Part shown: in pieces, positions 41,143 to 50,469 of the stretch
Layout of the letters: each line of letters starts with the position of its first letter
How positions within the stretch are numbered: the first letter of the stretch is position 1
Assembly: GCF_044389085.1 (NCBI RefSeq)
Contig: NZ_JBIRXP010000001.1
Span: forward strand, 124,001 to 188,000
Source: Isoptericola sp044389085
GTDB taxonomy: Bacteria > Actinomycetota > Actinomycetes > Actinomycetales > Cellulomonadaceae
Reading direction: 5' to 3'
Length of the DNA: 64,000 nt
Notes under the pieces: model-generated
The model's database searches: none
Seen by the model: only the letters and a program-made list of their open reading frames with translations
What the model was told of the DNA's origin: nothing
Translations under genes and position numbers: made by a program

Positions 41143-43035
41143 CTACTCGACGTCGAACGGGAACTCGTCGGTGACGCCGATCTGGTCGTACTGCATCTGC
41201 GAGGCATCGAAGCCGTCCTCCCAGTTGCCGTTGGTGACCTCGTTGCACTGGTAGGACTGGTAGGACTGGTCGGTGGTCTTGCCGACCTCGATGTTGGAGA
41301 AGGCGAAGCCGCAGCCGCCGGCGTCCATGTGCACGCCGCGGGTGCCGGAGTCCGGCATCGCGCCTGCGGGGTCGGGGATGACGTCGCCGATGACCATCTG
41401 GTCGACGGTGTTCTGGATCGGGTGCGGCTCCTGGTTCGCGACGCCGTAGGTGTAGAACGCGCCCATGTCGCCGGAGTCGAGCCCCGCCTTGTCGATGCGG
41501 ATGTACCGGAACGTGTTGTTGTCGGTGTACTGGTCGCCGTCGACGACCTCGGGACGGGACTCGAGGCTGATGCCGTAGCGGGCGGAGTGCTTGACGTGGA
41601 CGTGCTCGACCGTGTTGTCGCCGGTCGACATGAGCTCGATGCCGGCGGCGTCACCGGGCACGAGCTCGCCGACGTGGTCGATGTAGAGGTTGCGGAAGGT
41701 GTGCTGGTGGCTGAGGTCGCCCTCGCCGGGCCAGCCGCCCTCGACCTTGATTCCGTCGGCGCCGAGGTTCTCCAGCAGCGAGTCCTCGACGGTCAGATGA
41801 TCGTTGGCGAACAGCGCGTACACGCCCATGAAGCCGGTGTCCCGGATGTGCATCCCGGTGAGGGTGATGTCGCTGGTGTTCTCCAGCGTCACGGCGCCGA
41901 ACCGGTTGCGGGGCATCTCGATCTGCCGGTCATACTCGGGGTACTTGTGGACGTCCCCGGAGTCGCCGGCGCTGATCCAGCCGGCGCGGTACCAGTCGAC
42001 GAAGTCGGAGTACTGCACACCGAGACCGTCGAACGTGATGTCGTGCGCCCTGTCCTCGGCGTCGGCACCCTTGACGTCGATCACGCGGTCGACGGTGGGC
42101 TTCATGATGGTGACGTCCTCGATGTCACCGCGGGGGATGTAGTACAGCTCGCCGGCCTCCCGGTCCACGTAGTACTCGCCCGGCTTGTCCAGGAACGGCA
42201 TCGCGTTCTGGATGTAGTAGCGCGACCCGCTGCGGCTGTTCATCAGGGCGTACCGCGACCAGTAGTCGAACGTCGCGAATCCCTTGCGATAGTCCGCGCC
42301 CCCGATCGGGATCGTGTCCGTGAACCAGCTCCACGACCCGCCGGACCACACCGTGATTTGGGCGTCCTTGAGCGGGTTGCTCTCCGCGGTGTCGTCCCAG
42401 GCGGGGTCCCAGTCGCCGTCCTTCCAGTAGAGCCACGAGCGGACGGCCTCCTTCTCGGGCTCGCCGAGGACGGAGAACAGGTACGGCGCCTGCGTGTCCT
42501 CGGACGTCCGGTTGGGGTGGCGTGCCAGCTCGGTGCGCTCGCCGTCCTCGAACAGCGTGTAGAACTGCTCGTCCGGGGCGAACGTCGTCCGGTAGATGCC
42601 GTCCTGGTAGGGCTCCCAGCCGGTGACGGGCTCGGCGCCGACGAGGTTGGCCTTGCCGGGGCCGTCGGCCGACCGGTAGATCACCTGGTGGCCGTTGTTG
42701 CCGGAGTCTTTCTCGGTGAACTCGATGGTCTGGTCGACGGGGTAGTCGCCCTCGGCGAGGTTGACCACGATGTCGCAGCGCATCTTGCGCTCGTGGTTGA
42801 GCCCGAGGTCCTGGACGTGGTCGCGGGCCTTGTCGAGGGTGGCCCACGGCTTGCGCTCCGTGCCCTGGCCGCGGTCGTCGTCGCCGTCGGGCGAGACGTA
42901 GAACTGCGGGCACTTCCCGGCGCCCTGGGAGCTCGCGGCGTACGGGTCGAAGGCCGTGGCCCCGACCCCGACGGCCGCGACCGCGCTGACCGCGACGACC
43001 GCCGCCGTGCCGGTCCTGATCCATCGTCTGGACAT
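41143..43035 (-). CDS. Secreted right-handed beta-helix protein A (GH141-like)
   Basis: A 630-residue exported protein with the same layout as its neighbour: an N-terminal signal, YVSPDGDDDRGQG, the EFTEKDSGNNG block, then beta-helix coils ending near FPFDVE. GH141 assignment rests on these N-terminal landmarks and on the GH95 gene directly upstream; no fold-specific catalytic residue could be confirmed. GAGAAGAGGACACCG precedes the ATG. It lies 49 bases downstream of the GH95 gene with no hairpin between, so it probably belongs to that transcript. Confidence 0.75.
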   Translation of the reverse strand: MSRRWIRTGTAAVVAVSAVAAVGVGATAFDPYAASSQGAGKCPQFYVSPDGDDDRGQGTERKPWATLDKARDHVQDLGLNHERKMRCDIVVNLAEGDYPVDQTIEFTEKDSGNNGHQVIYRSADGPGKANLVGAEPVTGWEPYQDGIYRTTFAPDEQFYTLFEDGERTELARHPNRTSEDTQAPYLFSVLGEPEKEAVRSWLYWKDGDWDPAWDDTAESNPLKDAQITVWSGGSWSWFTDTIPIGGADYRKGFATFDYWSRYALMNSRSGSRYYIQNAMPFLDKPGEYYVDREAGELYYIPRGDIEDVTIMKPTVDRVIDVKGADAEDRAHDITFDGLGVQYSDFVDWYRAGWISAGDSGDVHKYPEYDRQIEMPRNRFGAVTLENTSDITLTGMHIRDTGFMGVYALFANDHLTVEDSLLENLGADGIKVEGGWPGEGDLSHQHTFRNLYIDHVGELVPGDAAGIELMSTGDNTVEHVHVKHSARYGISLESRPEVVDGDQYTDNNTFRYIRIDKAGLDSGDMGAFYTYGVANQEPHPIQNTVDQMVIGDVIPDPAGAMPDSGTRGVHMDAGGCGFAFSNIEVGKTTDQSYQSYQCNEVTNGNWEDGFDASQMQYDQIGVTDEFPFDVE

Positions 43036-43084
43036 CGGTGTCCTCTTCTCGTGAGTGGTGCGGGTTGGTGGCTGGTGGGTGGTT

Positions 43085-45526
43085 TCAGGCCGTCGGCCGG
43101 ACGACGTAGGTGGCGCCGCGCCGCGTCTCGAACACGGCGAGCCCGTCCTCCGGGCGTTCCACGCGGACGGGGCCGTCCGGCCCGGTGACGCGCACGGAGC
43201 CGTCGGTGCGCAGGCGGACGGTGCGGCCGAGCAGCGAGCGCACGCGCGCGTGCTCCAGGCGGCCGGCGGACCACGTCATCGTGATCTCGAAGCCCCCGCG
43301 GGTGCGCAGGCCGCGCACGCGCCCCTCGGGCCAGGCCTCGGGGAGGCACGGCAGCAGCCAGACCTCGCCGGAGTGGGACTGCAGGAGCATCTCGTTGATC
43401 GCCGACGTGCCGCCGAAGTTGCCGTCGATCTGGAACGGCGGGTGCAGGTCGAACAGGTTGGGCGCCGTCCGGCCGGGGGAGAGCAGCTGCGTGAGGTGCG
43501 CGTACGCACCGTCGCGCTGCAGGAGCCGGGCGCGGATGTTCATCTTCCACGCCAGGGACCAGCCGGCGGTCACCGCCGGGCCGCGCAGCTCGAGCGAGCG
43601 GTCCGCCGCTGCCGCGAGCTCCGGCGTCGTGCGCGGCGTGATCTGGTCGCTCGGGAACACGCCCCACAGGTGGGAGACATGGCGGCTGGTCTCGGTGGCC
43701 GCGTCCTCCCAGTCGATCAGCCACTCCTGGAGCTGACCGAGGTAGCCAACCTGGTTCGGGGGCAGCTGGTCGCGCGCGGCGAGGGCCGCCACGGCGGTCT
43801 CGCGGTCGAGCCCGCCGAGCTCGGTCGACGCCTTGTCGAACGCGGTGAACAGGTCGCGCAGGATCTGCATGTCCATCGTCGGCCCGGCGCACAGGCTCAC
43901 GCCCTCGTCGTCGTCCTCGTGATGCTTGAGCTCGGGGGAGTGCGACGGGCTCGTGACCAGGTAGCCGGTCGCGTCGTCGACGACGAGCGTGTCCAGGAAG
44001 AACTCGACGGCGCCGCGCAGCACCGGGAAGTACTCGCGCAGGGTGTCGAGGTCGCCGGTGTACTCGTAGTGCTCCCAGAAGAGCAGCGAGAGCCATGCGC
44101 CGCCGGTGGGCCACACGCCGTAGAAGGCGTGGTCGACGGGGGCGGTACCGCGCCACAGGTCGGTGTTGTGGTGGGCAACCCAGCCCCGGGCGCCCCACAT
44201 CTTCTGCGCCGTCCGCGCCCCCGACTCCGCGAGCTCCTCGACCATCGCGAACAGCGGGCGCCAGCACTCCGCGAGGTTCGACGGGCCGGCGGGCCAGTAG
44301 TTCATCTCGCAGTTGATGTTGAGCGTGTACTTCGACTGCCAGGCGGGCAGCATCTCCGCGTTCCAGAGCCCTTGGAGGTTGGCGGGCTGGCCTGGCGTGC
44401 GTGAGCTCGAGATCAGCAGGTACCGGCCGAACTGGTAGTACAGGGCAGCCAGCTGCGGGTCGCCGCCGACCCGGAACGCCGCTACCCGCTCGTCGGTCGG
44501 CAGGTCGGCGGCCGACGACGTGCCAAGGTCCAGGTCCACGCGCCCGAACAGCTCTTGGTGGTCGCGCACGTGCGACCGGCGCAGGACGCCGAAGCCCTTG
44601 ACGCCCGCCCGCTCGAGCGGCGGCGCCGCCTGCTGGAGCGGGTCGCCGGCCACGTCGAGGTAACTGCGGTGGCTGGTGCCGATCGTGACGAGCAGCGTGA
44701 CCGCGTCGGCGCCGCGCACCCGCAGCGACGTCTCATCGCACACCACCGAGCCGCCGTCGGCGACGGCCCGGGCCAGGGCGACGAACCGCACTTCGCCCTC
44801 GAGGCCCTCGGCCTCGCCGGAGCGCCCTTCGAGGGCGAGGGTCCGGCCGTCGTGCGCCAGGGTGGTCGTCTCCTGCAGCGACGTAAACGAGGCGTCGACC
44901 GAGACGGCGCCCGGCGCGTCCGCGCGCAGCCGCACGACGATCGCCTGGTCGGCGTGGCTGACGAACACCTCGCGGGTGTGCCGCACGCCGTCGGCGACGA
45001 ACGTCGTGGTGGTCACCGCGGTGGTGAGGTCGAGCGACCGGCGGTACTCCGCGACGTCGTCGGTCAGCCCGGGGAAGGCGAGGTGCAGGTCGCCGACGGG
45101 CTGGTACTGCATCTGCTCCGTGGGCCGGCCCATGAAGCGCGCGTCGGCGAGCCGCTGAGCCTCGGCCCAGCGCTCCTCCACCAGGAGGCGCCGGATCTCG
45201 GGCAGGGCCTCGGCGCCGCCGGGGTCGGCGTAGTCGTGCGGGCCGCCGGCCCAGACGGTGTCCTCGTTGAGCATGAGCGTCTCGGTGGCGACGCCGCCGA
45301 ACACCATGGCGCCCAGCCGACCGTTGCCGACGGCGAGCGCCTCCAGCCACGCGGCCGCGGGCCGGGGGTACCAGAGCTCCAGGGGGTTGGCCTCGGCGTC
45401 GCCCGGGGCCGCGTCCCCGGTGGCGGCCCCGGCCGTGCCGGCACGGGCGCCGCCGGCCAGCACGACCGCTCCGGCCGCCGCGGCGCCGGTCGATCTGAGC
45501 AGGTCTCGTCGGGTGAACGAGGTCAT
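43085..45526 (-). CDS. Tat-exported GH95 alpha-L-fucosidase-type enzyme
   Basis: An 813-residue enzyme. TRRDLLRSTG near the N-terminus with an Ala-rich hydrophobic segment is a twin-arginine signal. GH95 landmarks are present: EALAVGNGRLGAMVFGG, LNEDTVWAGGP, INCEMNYWP (with catalytic-site Asn), SPSHSPE (acid Glu region) and PFQIDGNFGG (catalytic Asp). GH95 enzymes invert alpha-1,2-L-fucosides, with some acting on alpha-L-galactosides. ATG 45526 is preferred; GTG 45535, three codons upstream, is an alternative. It is the first leftward gene after the GntR-type regulator. Confidence 0.92.
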   Translation of the reverse strand: MTSFTRRDLLRSTGAAAAGAVVLAGGARAGTAGAATGDAAPGDAEANPLELWYPRPAAAWLEALAVGNGRLGAMVFGGVATETLMLNEDTVWAGGPHDYADPGGAEALPEIRRLLVEERWAEAQRLADARFMGRPTEQMQYQPVGDLHLAFPGLTDDVAEYRRSLDLTTAVTTTTFVADGVRHTREVFVSHADQAIVVRLRADAPGAVSVDASFTSLQETTTLAHDGRTLALEGRSGEAEGLEGEVRFVALARAVADGGSVVCDETSLRVRGADAVTLLVTIGTSHRSYLDVAGDPLQQAAPPLERAGVKGFGVLRRSHVRDHQELFGRVDLDLGTSSAADLPTDERVAAFRVGGDPQLAALYYQFGRYLLISSSRTPGQPANLQGLWNAEMLPAWQSKYTLNINCEMNYWPAGPSNLAECWRPLFAMVEELAESGARTAQKMWGARGWVAHHNTDLWRGTAPVDHAFYGVWPTGGAWLSLLFWEHYEYTGDLDTLREYFPVLRGAVEFFLDTLVVDDATGYLVTSPSHSPELKHHEDDDEGVSLCAGPTMDMQILRDLFTAFDKASTELGGLDRETAVAALAARDQLPPNQVGYLGQLQEWLIDWEDAATETSRHVSHLWGVFPSDQITPRTTPELAAAADRSLELRGPAVTAGWSLAWKMNIRARLLQRDGAYAHLTQLLSPGRTAPNLFDLHPPFQIDGNFGGTSAINEMLLQSHSGEVWLLPCLPEAWPEGRVRGLRTRGGFEITMTWSAGRLEHARVRSLLGRTVRLRTDGSVRVTGPDGPVRVERPEDGLAVFETRRGATYVVRPTA

Positions 45527-45732
45527 CGCATCCACATCCCTCTCGTCGTCCGTCTCGTCGTCGAGGCCACGAAAGGTCGAACGGCTGCCCGTGCGGTCGG
45601 GCGTCGTCGCCTTCGGTACCGGAACTGCAGGGTGTCGCTGGGGTGCTGCCGCGGCCGGTGGAGGCCGGGCAGCCCTGCCCCGCCGTCCTCGCCTCCCGAG
45701 GTGTTCAGGGATGCGGTGCCGCGATGGATCGA

Positions 45733-45762
45733 ATGTAGTACATCACATGTAGTACAAGTCAA
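45733..45762 (-). promoter_or_regulatory. Promoter with repeated ATGTAGTACA motif upstream of the GH95 gene
   Basis: ATGTAGTACA occurs twice (45733-45742, 45747-45756), four bases apart. On the minus strand -35 TTGACT (45762-45757), a 16-base spacer and -10 TACTAC (45740-45735) overlap both copies. The distance and sequence suggest control by the adjacent GntR-type regulator. A related motif lies upstream of the ABC importer at 50470. Confidence 0.65.
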
Positions 45763-45774
45763 CAGATCGAGAGA

Positions 45775-45822
45775 AGGCCCGGCGCTCCGGACGGCGATGG
45801 TGCCGCCGGGAGGGCCGGGCCT
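45775..45822 (-). terminator. Branched hairpin after the GntR-type gene
   Basis: AGGCCCGGC (45775-45783) pairs with GCCGGGCCT (45814-45822), enclosing an inner stem, CCGGACGGC against GCCGCCGG. It begins ten bases past the stop of the leftward GntR-type gene. Confidence 0.5.
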
Positions 45823-45831
45823 CGGGTCGCG

Positions 45832-46569
45832 CTACTCCTGGGGGCGGCGGCGCGCCCAGGACGACGTGATGTGATCGCGCATCGCGGCCTCCGCGCCGTC
45901 CGCGTCGCCGGCCGCGAGGGCTTCGAGGATCCGGGTGTGGCCCTCGTGCGTGGAGCGGACGTCGTCGACGCTCGGTGTGCCGCTGTACTGCGGCGAGTGC
46001 AGCGCCTTGCCCTGGACGCTCGAGACGATCGCTCGGCCGAACGCATCGCGGGAGGCGCGGTGGATCAGCTCGTGGAACTCGAGGTCGACGCGCGCGTACG
46101 CGACGGGGTCGTCGACGAGGCCCGCGAGCTCGTCGAGCTTGGCGGCGAGCGCGTCCCGCTGCTCGGCGTCGAGCAGGCCGGCCGCGCGCCGGGCCATCGC
46201 GCACTCCAGGGTGGTGCGGATCTCGATGAGGTTGTCGAGGTAGACGAGGCGGTCCTCGCGCTGGAAGAGCGCGTCGAGGACGAGCGGGTCGAGCAGGCTC
46301 CACTGGTCCTGGTCGAGCACGATCGTGCCCCAACCCTGGCGTGACGCGACGAGGCCCTTCTCCACCAGGGCGGTGGTGGCCTCGCGGATCACGGTGCGGC
46401 TGACCTCGTACTGCTCGCAGAGCGCGCCCGCCGGGGGGAGGGCGCCGCCCGGGGGGTACTCGCCGACGACGATCGCCGTGACGAGGCTCTTCACCACCGC
46501 GGCGGCGAGCGGCGGGCGGTGTCGCTGGGGGCGGGGCACCGCTCCGGCGGTCGAGGGCGTCGTTGTCAT
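45832..46569 (-). CDS. FadR-subfamily GntR transcriptional regulator
   Basis: A 245-residue regulator. The GntR winged helix covers about residues 22-90 (LVTAIVVGEYPPGGALPPAGALCEQYEVSRTVIREATTAL), split here as the usual FxPGxxL and SRTVIREA landmarks. The C-terminal FCD-type helical domain has conserved His and Asp (DLEFHELIHRAS, HTRILEAL) that bind a metal and a carboxylate-type effector in relatives. ATG 46569 is preferred to two upstream in-frame codons. It lies in the middle of the glycan locus and is its probable regulator; sugar acids are common effectors for this group. Confidence 0.9.
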   Translation of the reverse strand: MTTTPSTAGAVPRPQRHRPPLAAAVVKSLVTAIVVGEYPPGGALPPAGALCEQYEVSRTVIREATTALVEKGLVASRQGWGTIVLDQDQWSLLDPLVLDALFQREDRLVYLDNLIEIRTTLECAMARRAAGLLDAEQRDALAAKLDELAGLVDDPVAYARVDLEFHELIHRASRDAFGRAIVSSVQGKALHSPQYSGTPSVDDVRSTHEGHTRILEALAAGDADGAEAAMRDHITSSWARRRPQE

Positions 46570-46652
46570 GTCGTCCGGGCTCCGTTCTGCGTCGCGGCCT
46601 GCGCTGACGGCCACCCCGAGCGTAGCGGAGGCTTGCGCACTCATCACTCGTA

Positions 46653-46665
46653 TCATAAGTTATGA
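46653..46665. promoter_or_regulatory. TCATAAGTTATGA palindrome between divergent regulator and dehydratase genes
   Basis: A perfect 6-1-6 palindrome, AT-rich against a very GC-rich background, between the GntR-type gene and the rightward enolase-type gene. It overlaps a possible minus-strand -10, TATGAT. Autoregulation is plausible. Confidence 0.6.
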
Positions 46666-46771
46666 CTCAGCCGACAGGCTCGACGAGGCGCTGGCACCCA
46701 GCCGCTGCACCTCCCACGACCCGGCCTCGAGACTCGCGCCGACGGCGGCGCGTGCGGAGTAGGAGCAGCGG

Positions 46772-47926
46772 ATGCGCATCACGGGATACCGGACCCTCAC
46801 CACCGTCCACCGATGGGGGCGGCCGGTGGGCGACGTCAACGGCGTCGTCGCGGACGGGGTGACCGAGGTACCGGTCGTGCTCCTCGAGACGGACGCCGGC
46901 GTCACCGGCGTCGGCCTCGGGGCGAGCGGCGACCTCGACCTGGTCTTCGGCGCCCTCGAGGGGCAGGACCCACGGGCGGTGACCGCGCTCTACGACCGGA
47001 TGCTCGCGTTCGTCTTCAAGTCCGGGCACGCCGGCAGCACGTTCGGCACGATCGGCGCCTTCGACATGGCGCTGTGGGACCTCAAGGCCAAGCTCGCCGA
47101 CGAACCCCTGTGGCGCACGCTCGGCGCGGCCGACCGATTCGTGCCCGGCTACGCGTCCGGGCTGGAGTACGCGCTGCCCGACGACGCGCTCGTCGAGCTC
47201 TACGAGCCGTGGGCCGAGCGCGGCTTTACCGGCGCCAAGGTCAAGGGCGGCCTCGACGTCGACCGCGACGTCAAGCGGCTGGCCATCGTCCGCGACGTCC
47301 TGCGCGAGAACACCGACCACCCCGACCTCATGTACGACGTCAACGAGGCGTGGGGCCGCCACCAGGCCGTCCGGTTCGCCCGCCGCGTCGAGGACCAGGT
47401 CGACATCATGTGGATCGAGGAGCCGGTGCGCCGGTGGGACGTCGCCGGGCACCGGGCCGTCGCCTCCGAGCTGCGCGCGGCGGTCGCCACGGGGGAGAAC
47501 CTCACGGGCCTGGAGCAGTACGGGCCCCTGCTCGACCGCGACGCTGTGGGCGTGGTGCAGGCGGGCAGCGTCTGGGGCATCACGCACTTCTTGCGGGTCT
47601 CGGTGCTCGCCCTCGGCCGGGACCTGCCGGTGAGCCCGGTGGGCTACAACGCGAACCCCGTCGCGCACGCGTCCGCCGCCGTGCCCAACCACCTGGTCAC
47701 CGAGGTGCAGGACCTGTCGTGGCCCGTGGGGCTGCGCGTGGACCAGGAGATCCAGGACGGCGGGATCGTGCTGGGCGACGCGCCCGGCCTCGGCATCGAG
47801 GTCGACGAGGACCTCATCGCCACCAACCGCGAGTCCGGCACCTGGGCCGTGCCGTCGGGCCCCCACGTGCGGCCCGTCGACGCCGGCCTGCGCCTCGCGC
47901 GGCGACGTGCCGGAGGGCAGGCGTGA
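46772..47926 (+). CDS. Enolase-superfamily sugar acid dehydratase (mandelate racemase-like)
   Basis: A 384-residue enzyme of the mandelate racemase/muconate lactonising group. The acid/base lysines are in KVKGG (Lys156, Lys158). Metal ligands are Asp189 (YDVNEAW), Glu216 or 217 (WIEEP) and Glu242 (GEN). These enzymes abstract the proton alpha to a carboxylate; most in sugar loci dehydrate aldonates. L-fuconate is an attractive substrate because of the GH95 and FucU-type neighbours, but this is inference. TAGGAG lies about seven bases upstream of the ATG. The next gene overlaps it by four bases. Confidence 0.9.
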   Translation: MRITGYRTLTTVHRWGRPVGDVNGVVADGVTEVPVVLLETDAGVTGVGLGASGDLDLVFGALEGQDPRAVTALYDRMLAFVFKSGHAGSTFGTIGAFDMALWDLKAKLADEPLWRTLGAADRFVPGYASGLEYALPDDALVELYEPWAERGFTGAKVKGGLDVDRDVKRLAIVRDVLRENTDHPDLMYDVNEAWGRHQAVRFARRVEDQVDIMWIEEPVRRWDVAGHRAVASELRAAVATGENLTGLEQYGPLLDRDAVGVVQAGSVWGITHFLRVSVLALGRDLPVSPVGYNANPVAHASAAVPNHLVTEVQDLSWPVGLRVDQEIQDGGIVLGDAPGLGIEVDEDLIATNRESGTWAVPSGPHVRPVDAGLRLARRRAGGQA

Positions 47927-48936
47927 GCGCAACACCCGTGCAGGCCCGGCCGCGCGCCGTGCTGGCCTTCGACCCGCCCGGGCTCGTGGAGCGCGTCTTC
48001 GGGGCCGACGGCCTCGAGCGCCTGAACAGCGTCGTCGACCTCGACCCGGAGGTCGTCGTCGAGGTCGCGTCCCAGGCCGCGCGCCGCCGGCTCGCGGGCG
48101 CCGAGCTGCTGGTCGCCGGCTGGGGCGCCCCGTCCCTGCCGGCGGAGCTCCTGCCGCGGCTGCGCGCCGTCACCTACGCGGGCGGCGTCGCGCGCACGTG
48201 CCTCGCCGACCCGGCGGCGCTCGCGGCGCGCGGGGTCACGGCGTCGAACGCCCGGGCCGCCAACGCCGTCCCGGTCGCCGAGTACGCGCTGGCGATGATC
48301 CTGCTCGCGAACAAGAAGGCGCACGCGGCCGAGCGGGCCTACCGCGAGCGGCGCGCGGCCCCGGACGCCGAGCGCCTGTTCACCGGCACGGGCAACTACC
48401 GCCGCACCGTGGGGATCGTCGGCGCGTCGCTCGTCGGCCGTCGCGTCGTCGAGCTGCTGCGGCCGTTCGACCTCGACGTGCTGCTGTTCAGCCCGGAGCT
48501 GGCACCCGGCCCGGTGCCGGGCCTTCCCGGAGCCCGTGCCGCCGGCCTCGACGAGGTCGCCGCGCGCAGCGACGTCCTGTCGCTGCATCAGCCGCTCACC
48601 CCCGAGACGGCGGGGCAGGTCGACGCCCGGGTCCTCGGCCTCATGCCCGACGGCGCCACGCTGGTCAACACCGCCCGCGGCGGCGTCGTCGACGGCGAGG
48701 CGCTGCTCGCCGAGCTGCGCTCCGGCCGGATCGACGCGGTGCTCGACGTCACCGACCCCGAGCCGCCCCCGCCGGACAGCGAGCTGTGGAGCCTGCCGAA
48801 CGTGGTGCTCACCCCGCACCTCGCGGGCTCCACGGGCACCGAGCTGCGCCGGATCGGCGACTCCGTCGCGGCGGAGGTCGAGCGGTTCGCCCGGGGGCTG
48901 CCGTTCGCGCACCCGGAGGAACTGGAGGCGTCGTGA
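47923..48936 (+). CDS. D-isomer-specific 2-hydroxyacid dehydrogenase 2
   Basis: A 337-residue dehydrogenase. The NAD motif is IVGASLVGRRV (third glycine replaced in GASLVG), the Arg-containing block is NTARGGVVDGEAL, and the catalytic His is in LTPHLAGST. GTG 47923 overlaps the dehydratase stop as GTGA, and its own stop overlaps the next start the same way, so the three genes are translationally coupled. It may reduce a 2-keto product of sugar-acid breakdown. Confidence 0.88.
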   Translation: MSATPVQARPRAVLAFDPPGLVERVFGADGLERLNSVVDLDPEVVVEVASQAARRRLAGAELLVAGWGAPSLPAELLPRLRAVTYAGGVARTCLADPAALAARGVTASNARAANAVPVAEYALAMILLANKKAHAAERAYRERRAAPDAERLFTGTGNYRRTVGIVGASLVGRRVVELLRPFDLDVLLFSPELAPGPVPGLPGARAAGLDEVAARSDVLSLHQPLTPETAGQVDARVLGLMPDGATLVNTARGGVVDGEALLAELRSGRIDAVLDVTDPEPPPPDSELWSLPNVVLTPHLAGSTGTELRRIGDSVAAEVERFARGLPFAHPEELEAS

Positions 48937-50447
48937 CGACCGAGGTGCGCGAGGATGCCACCCGCAGCAACGAGGCAGGAGGACGCATGGCGGCAGGACA
49001 GGTAGGCCCCGACGTCGCGGCGCTCGCGCGCTGGATGCGCACGTGGGTGGGCGACGAGGGGCAGATCAGGGGCTTCCACAACCACAGCGTGTGGGGCACC
49101 AACCCGGCGACGTTCGTCGACTTCACCAGCGGCCACCAGGCGTTCTCCGCCCCGGCCACCGCGGCGTTCGGCGAGGTCCTCGCGAGGTGCCCCGACGACC
49201 GCGGGCTCGACCTCTGGCGCCGGATGATGCTGTTCCAGGCGCGGACGGTGCAGGACGACGGGCAGTTCCGCCACATCGGATTCCAGGTGGGGGAGTCGGC
49301 CACGGCGGGCCTCATCCACAACATGGTGGGCTGCCTCGGCCTGCTGGAGGGGCTGCGGCACGCCGGGCACCTGCTCGCCGACGAGGAACGCGTCGAGGTG
49401 CTCGCGGCCGTCCGGCGCGACCTCGACGCGTGCCGGGCCTACGGCGGCAGCCGGCCCACGCTCGACGGCACGGTGAACCAGGAGTACGCGCGGGTCTGGG
49501 CCAAGCTGCGGTACGAGGAGCTGAGCGGCGACGACGTGTACGCCGCCGAGCTCGAGGACGACCTCGACGCGCTCGTGCGCCTCAGCCACGTGCGCGGGGT
49601 GCCCGACGGCGGGTCCGTGGGCGTCTTCCGCCAGCCGACCGACCGCGAGGGGGGTGGCATCCTCGAGCCCGCCGAGTACTACGGGCTCATGGTGGTGCCG
49701 CTCGTGCTGGGCGCGCGCCGGTTCGGCCGGCCGGACCTCCTCGACGAGGCGGTCGCGGTCTGTCGCCACGTCGCGCGGTCCGCGTGGACCGACGACGCGG
49801 GCTGCACGCGGTTCCACCGCTACTGGTACGTGCGGGGCGACACGCACCTGCTCTCGACCACGCCGATGCTCGTCGCCGGGATGGGGCTGAGCCTGTACGG
49901 GATCGAGGAGGTGCTCGCCGACGTCGACGTGCCCGAGCTGGGCGAGTTCCGCGACGCGTGCTTGCGCACGTACGCGCACTACCAGTCGCCCGCCGGCCCG
50001 TTCGTGTCGGCCACGGGCTGGCACCACGAGGCCGACGTCGCGCCGAGCACGGCCTGGCACGCGCACGACCTGCTCTTCCTGGCCCGCCACGCACTTGCCC
50101 GGGGCGACGTCGACGCGTCGTTCTGGGACGAGGTGTTCGCGGACCCCGACCGGCAGGCGGTGATCCTCTCGGACCGGGCGTTCTGGGCCGAGGACGGCGT
50201 GCACTGGTGCATCCTCAGCCCGTACACGGCCGGGGACCTCAGCATCTTCGGCCGCAAGGACCGCGACACGTTCGCGCGGTCGTTCTTCGCCTGGACGGAC
50301 AAGGAGCCGCTGCCGGCGGAGCTCGAGTACCCCGACGCGCCGGCGTTCTTCGTCGCGGACGAGGGGATCTACCGGATCGACGGCTCGGACCGGTCCACGG
50401 ACGTGACCGTCGTCGGCCCCGTCTCGTTCCGAGGTCGGCTCGACTAG
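48933..50447 (+). CDS. Unrecognised cytoplasmic protein of 504 residues
   Basis: I cannot assign this family. GTG 48933 overlaps the preceding stop (GTGA) with GGAGG just upstream; ATG 48987 with AGGAGG is a strong alternative. There is no signal peptide or membrane segment. Sequence features are aromatic and His-rich blocks: GFHNHSVWGTNP near 47, RFHRYWYVRGDTH near 290 and TGWHHEADVAPSTAWHAHD near 360. Repeated helix-like segments suggest an (alpha/alpha)-barrel such as found in many glycosidases and epimerases, but that is a guess. Its coupling with the dehydratase and dehydrogenase genes suggests a catabolic role. Confidence 0.6.
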   Translation: MTTEVREDATRSNEAGGRMAAGQVGPDVAALARWMRTWVGDEGQIRGFHNHSVWGTNPATFVDFTSGHQAFSAPATAAFGEVLARCPDDRGLDLWRRMMLFQARTVQDDGQFRHIGFQVGESATAGLIHNMVGCLGLLEGLRHAGHLLADEERVEVLAAVRRDLDACRAYGGSRPTLDGTVNQEYARVWAKLRYEELSGDDVYAAELEDDLDALVRLSHVRGVPDGGSVGVFRQPTDREGGGILEPAEYYGLMVVPLVLGARRFGRPDLLDEAVAVCRHVARSAWTDDAGCTRFHRYWYVRGDTHLLSTTPMLVAGMGLSLYGIEEVLADVDVPELGEFRDACLRTYAHYQSPAGPFVSATGWHHEADVAPSTAWHAHDLLFLARHALARGDVDASFWDEVFADPDRQAVILSDRAFWAEDGVHWCILSPYTAGDLSIFGRKDRDTFARSFFAWTDKEPLPAELEYPDAPAFFVADEGIYRIDGSDRSTDVTVVGPVSFRGRLD

Positions 50448-50469
50448 GGGCTGGTGGCGCGCCACCTCT

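Larger units (their letters stand above)
45527..45831. other. Intergenic region of the GH95 and GntR-type genes
   Basis: No gene is supported in these 305 bases. They hold the promoter/operator region at 45733-45762, a complex hairpin at 45775-45822 and a leader of about 200 bases before the GH95 gene. Confidence 0.6.

Noticed and set aside
39013..43188. A rightward open frame of about 1390 codons with an internal repeat
   Set aside because: It is antisense to the two beta-helix genes; its repeat only mirrors their duplication, and codon use and composition (His/Val/Gly/Asp-rich) are those of a shadow frame.
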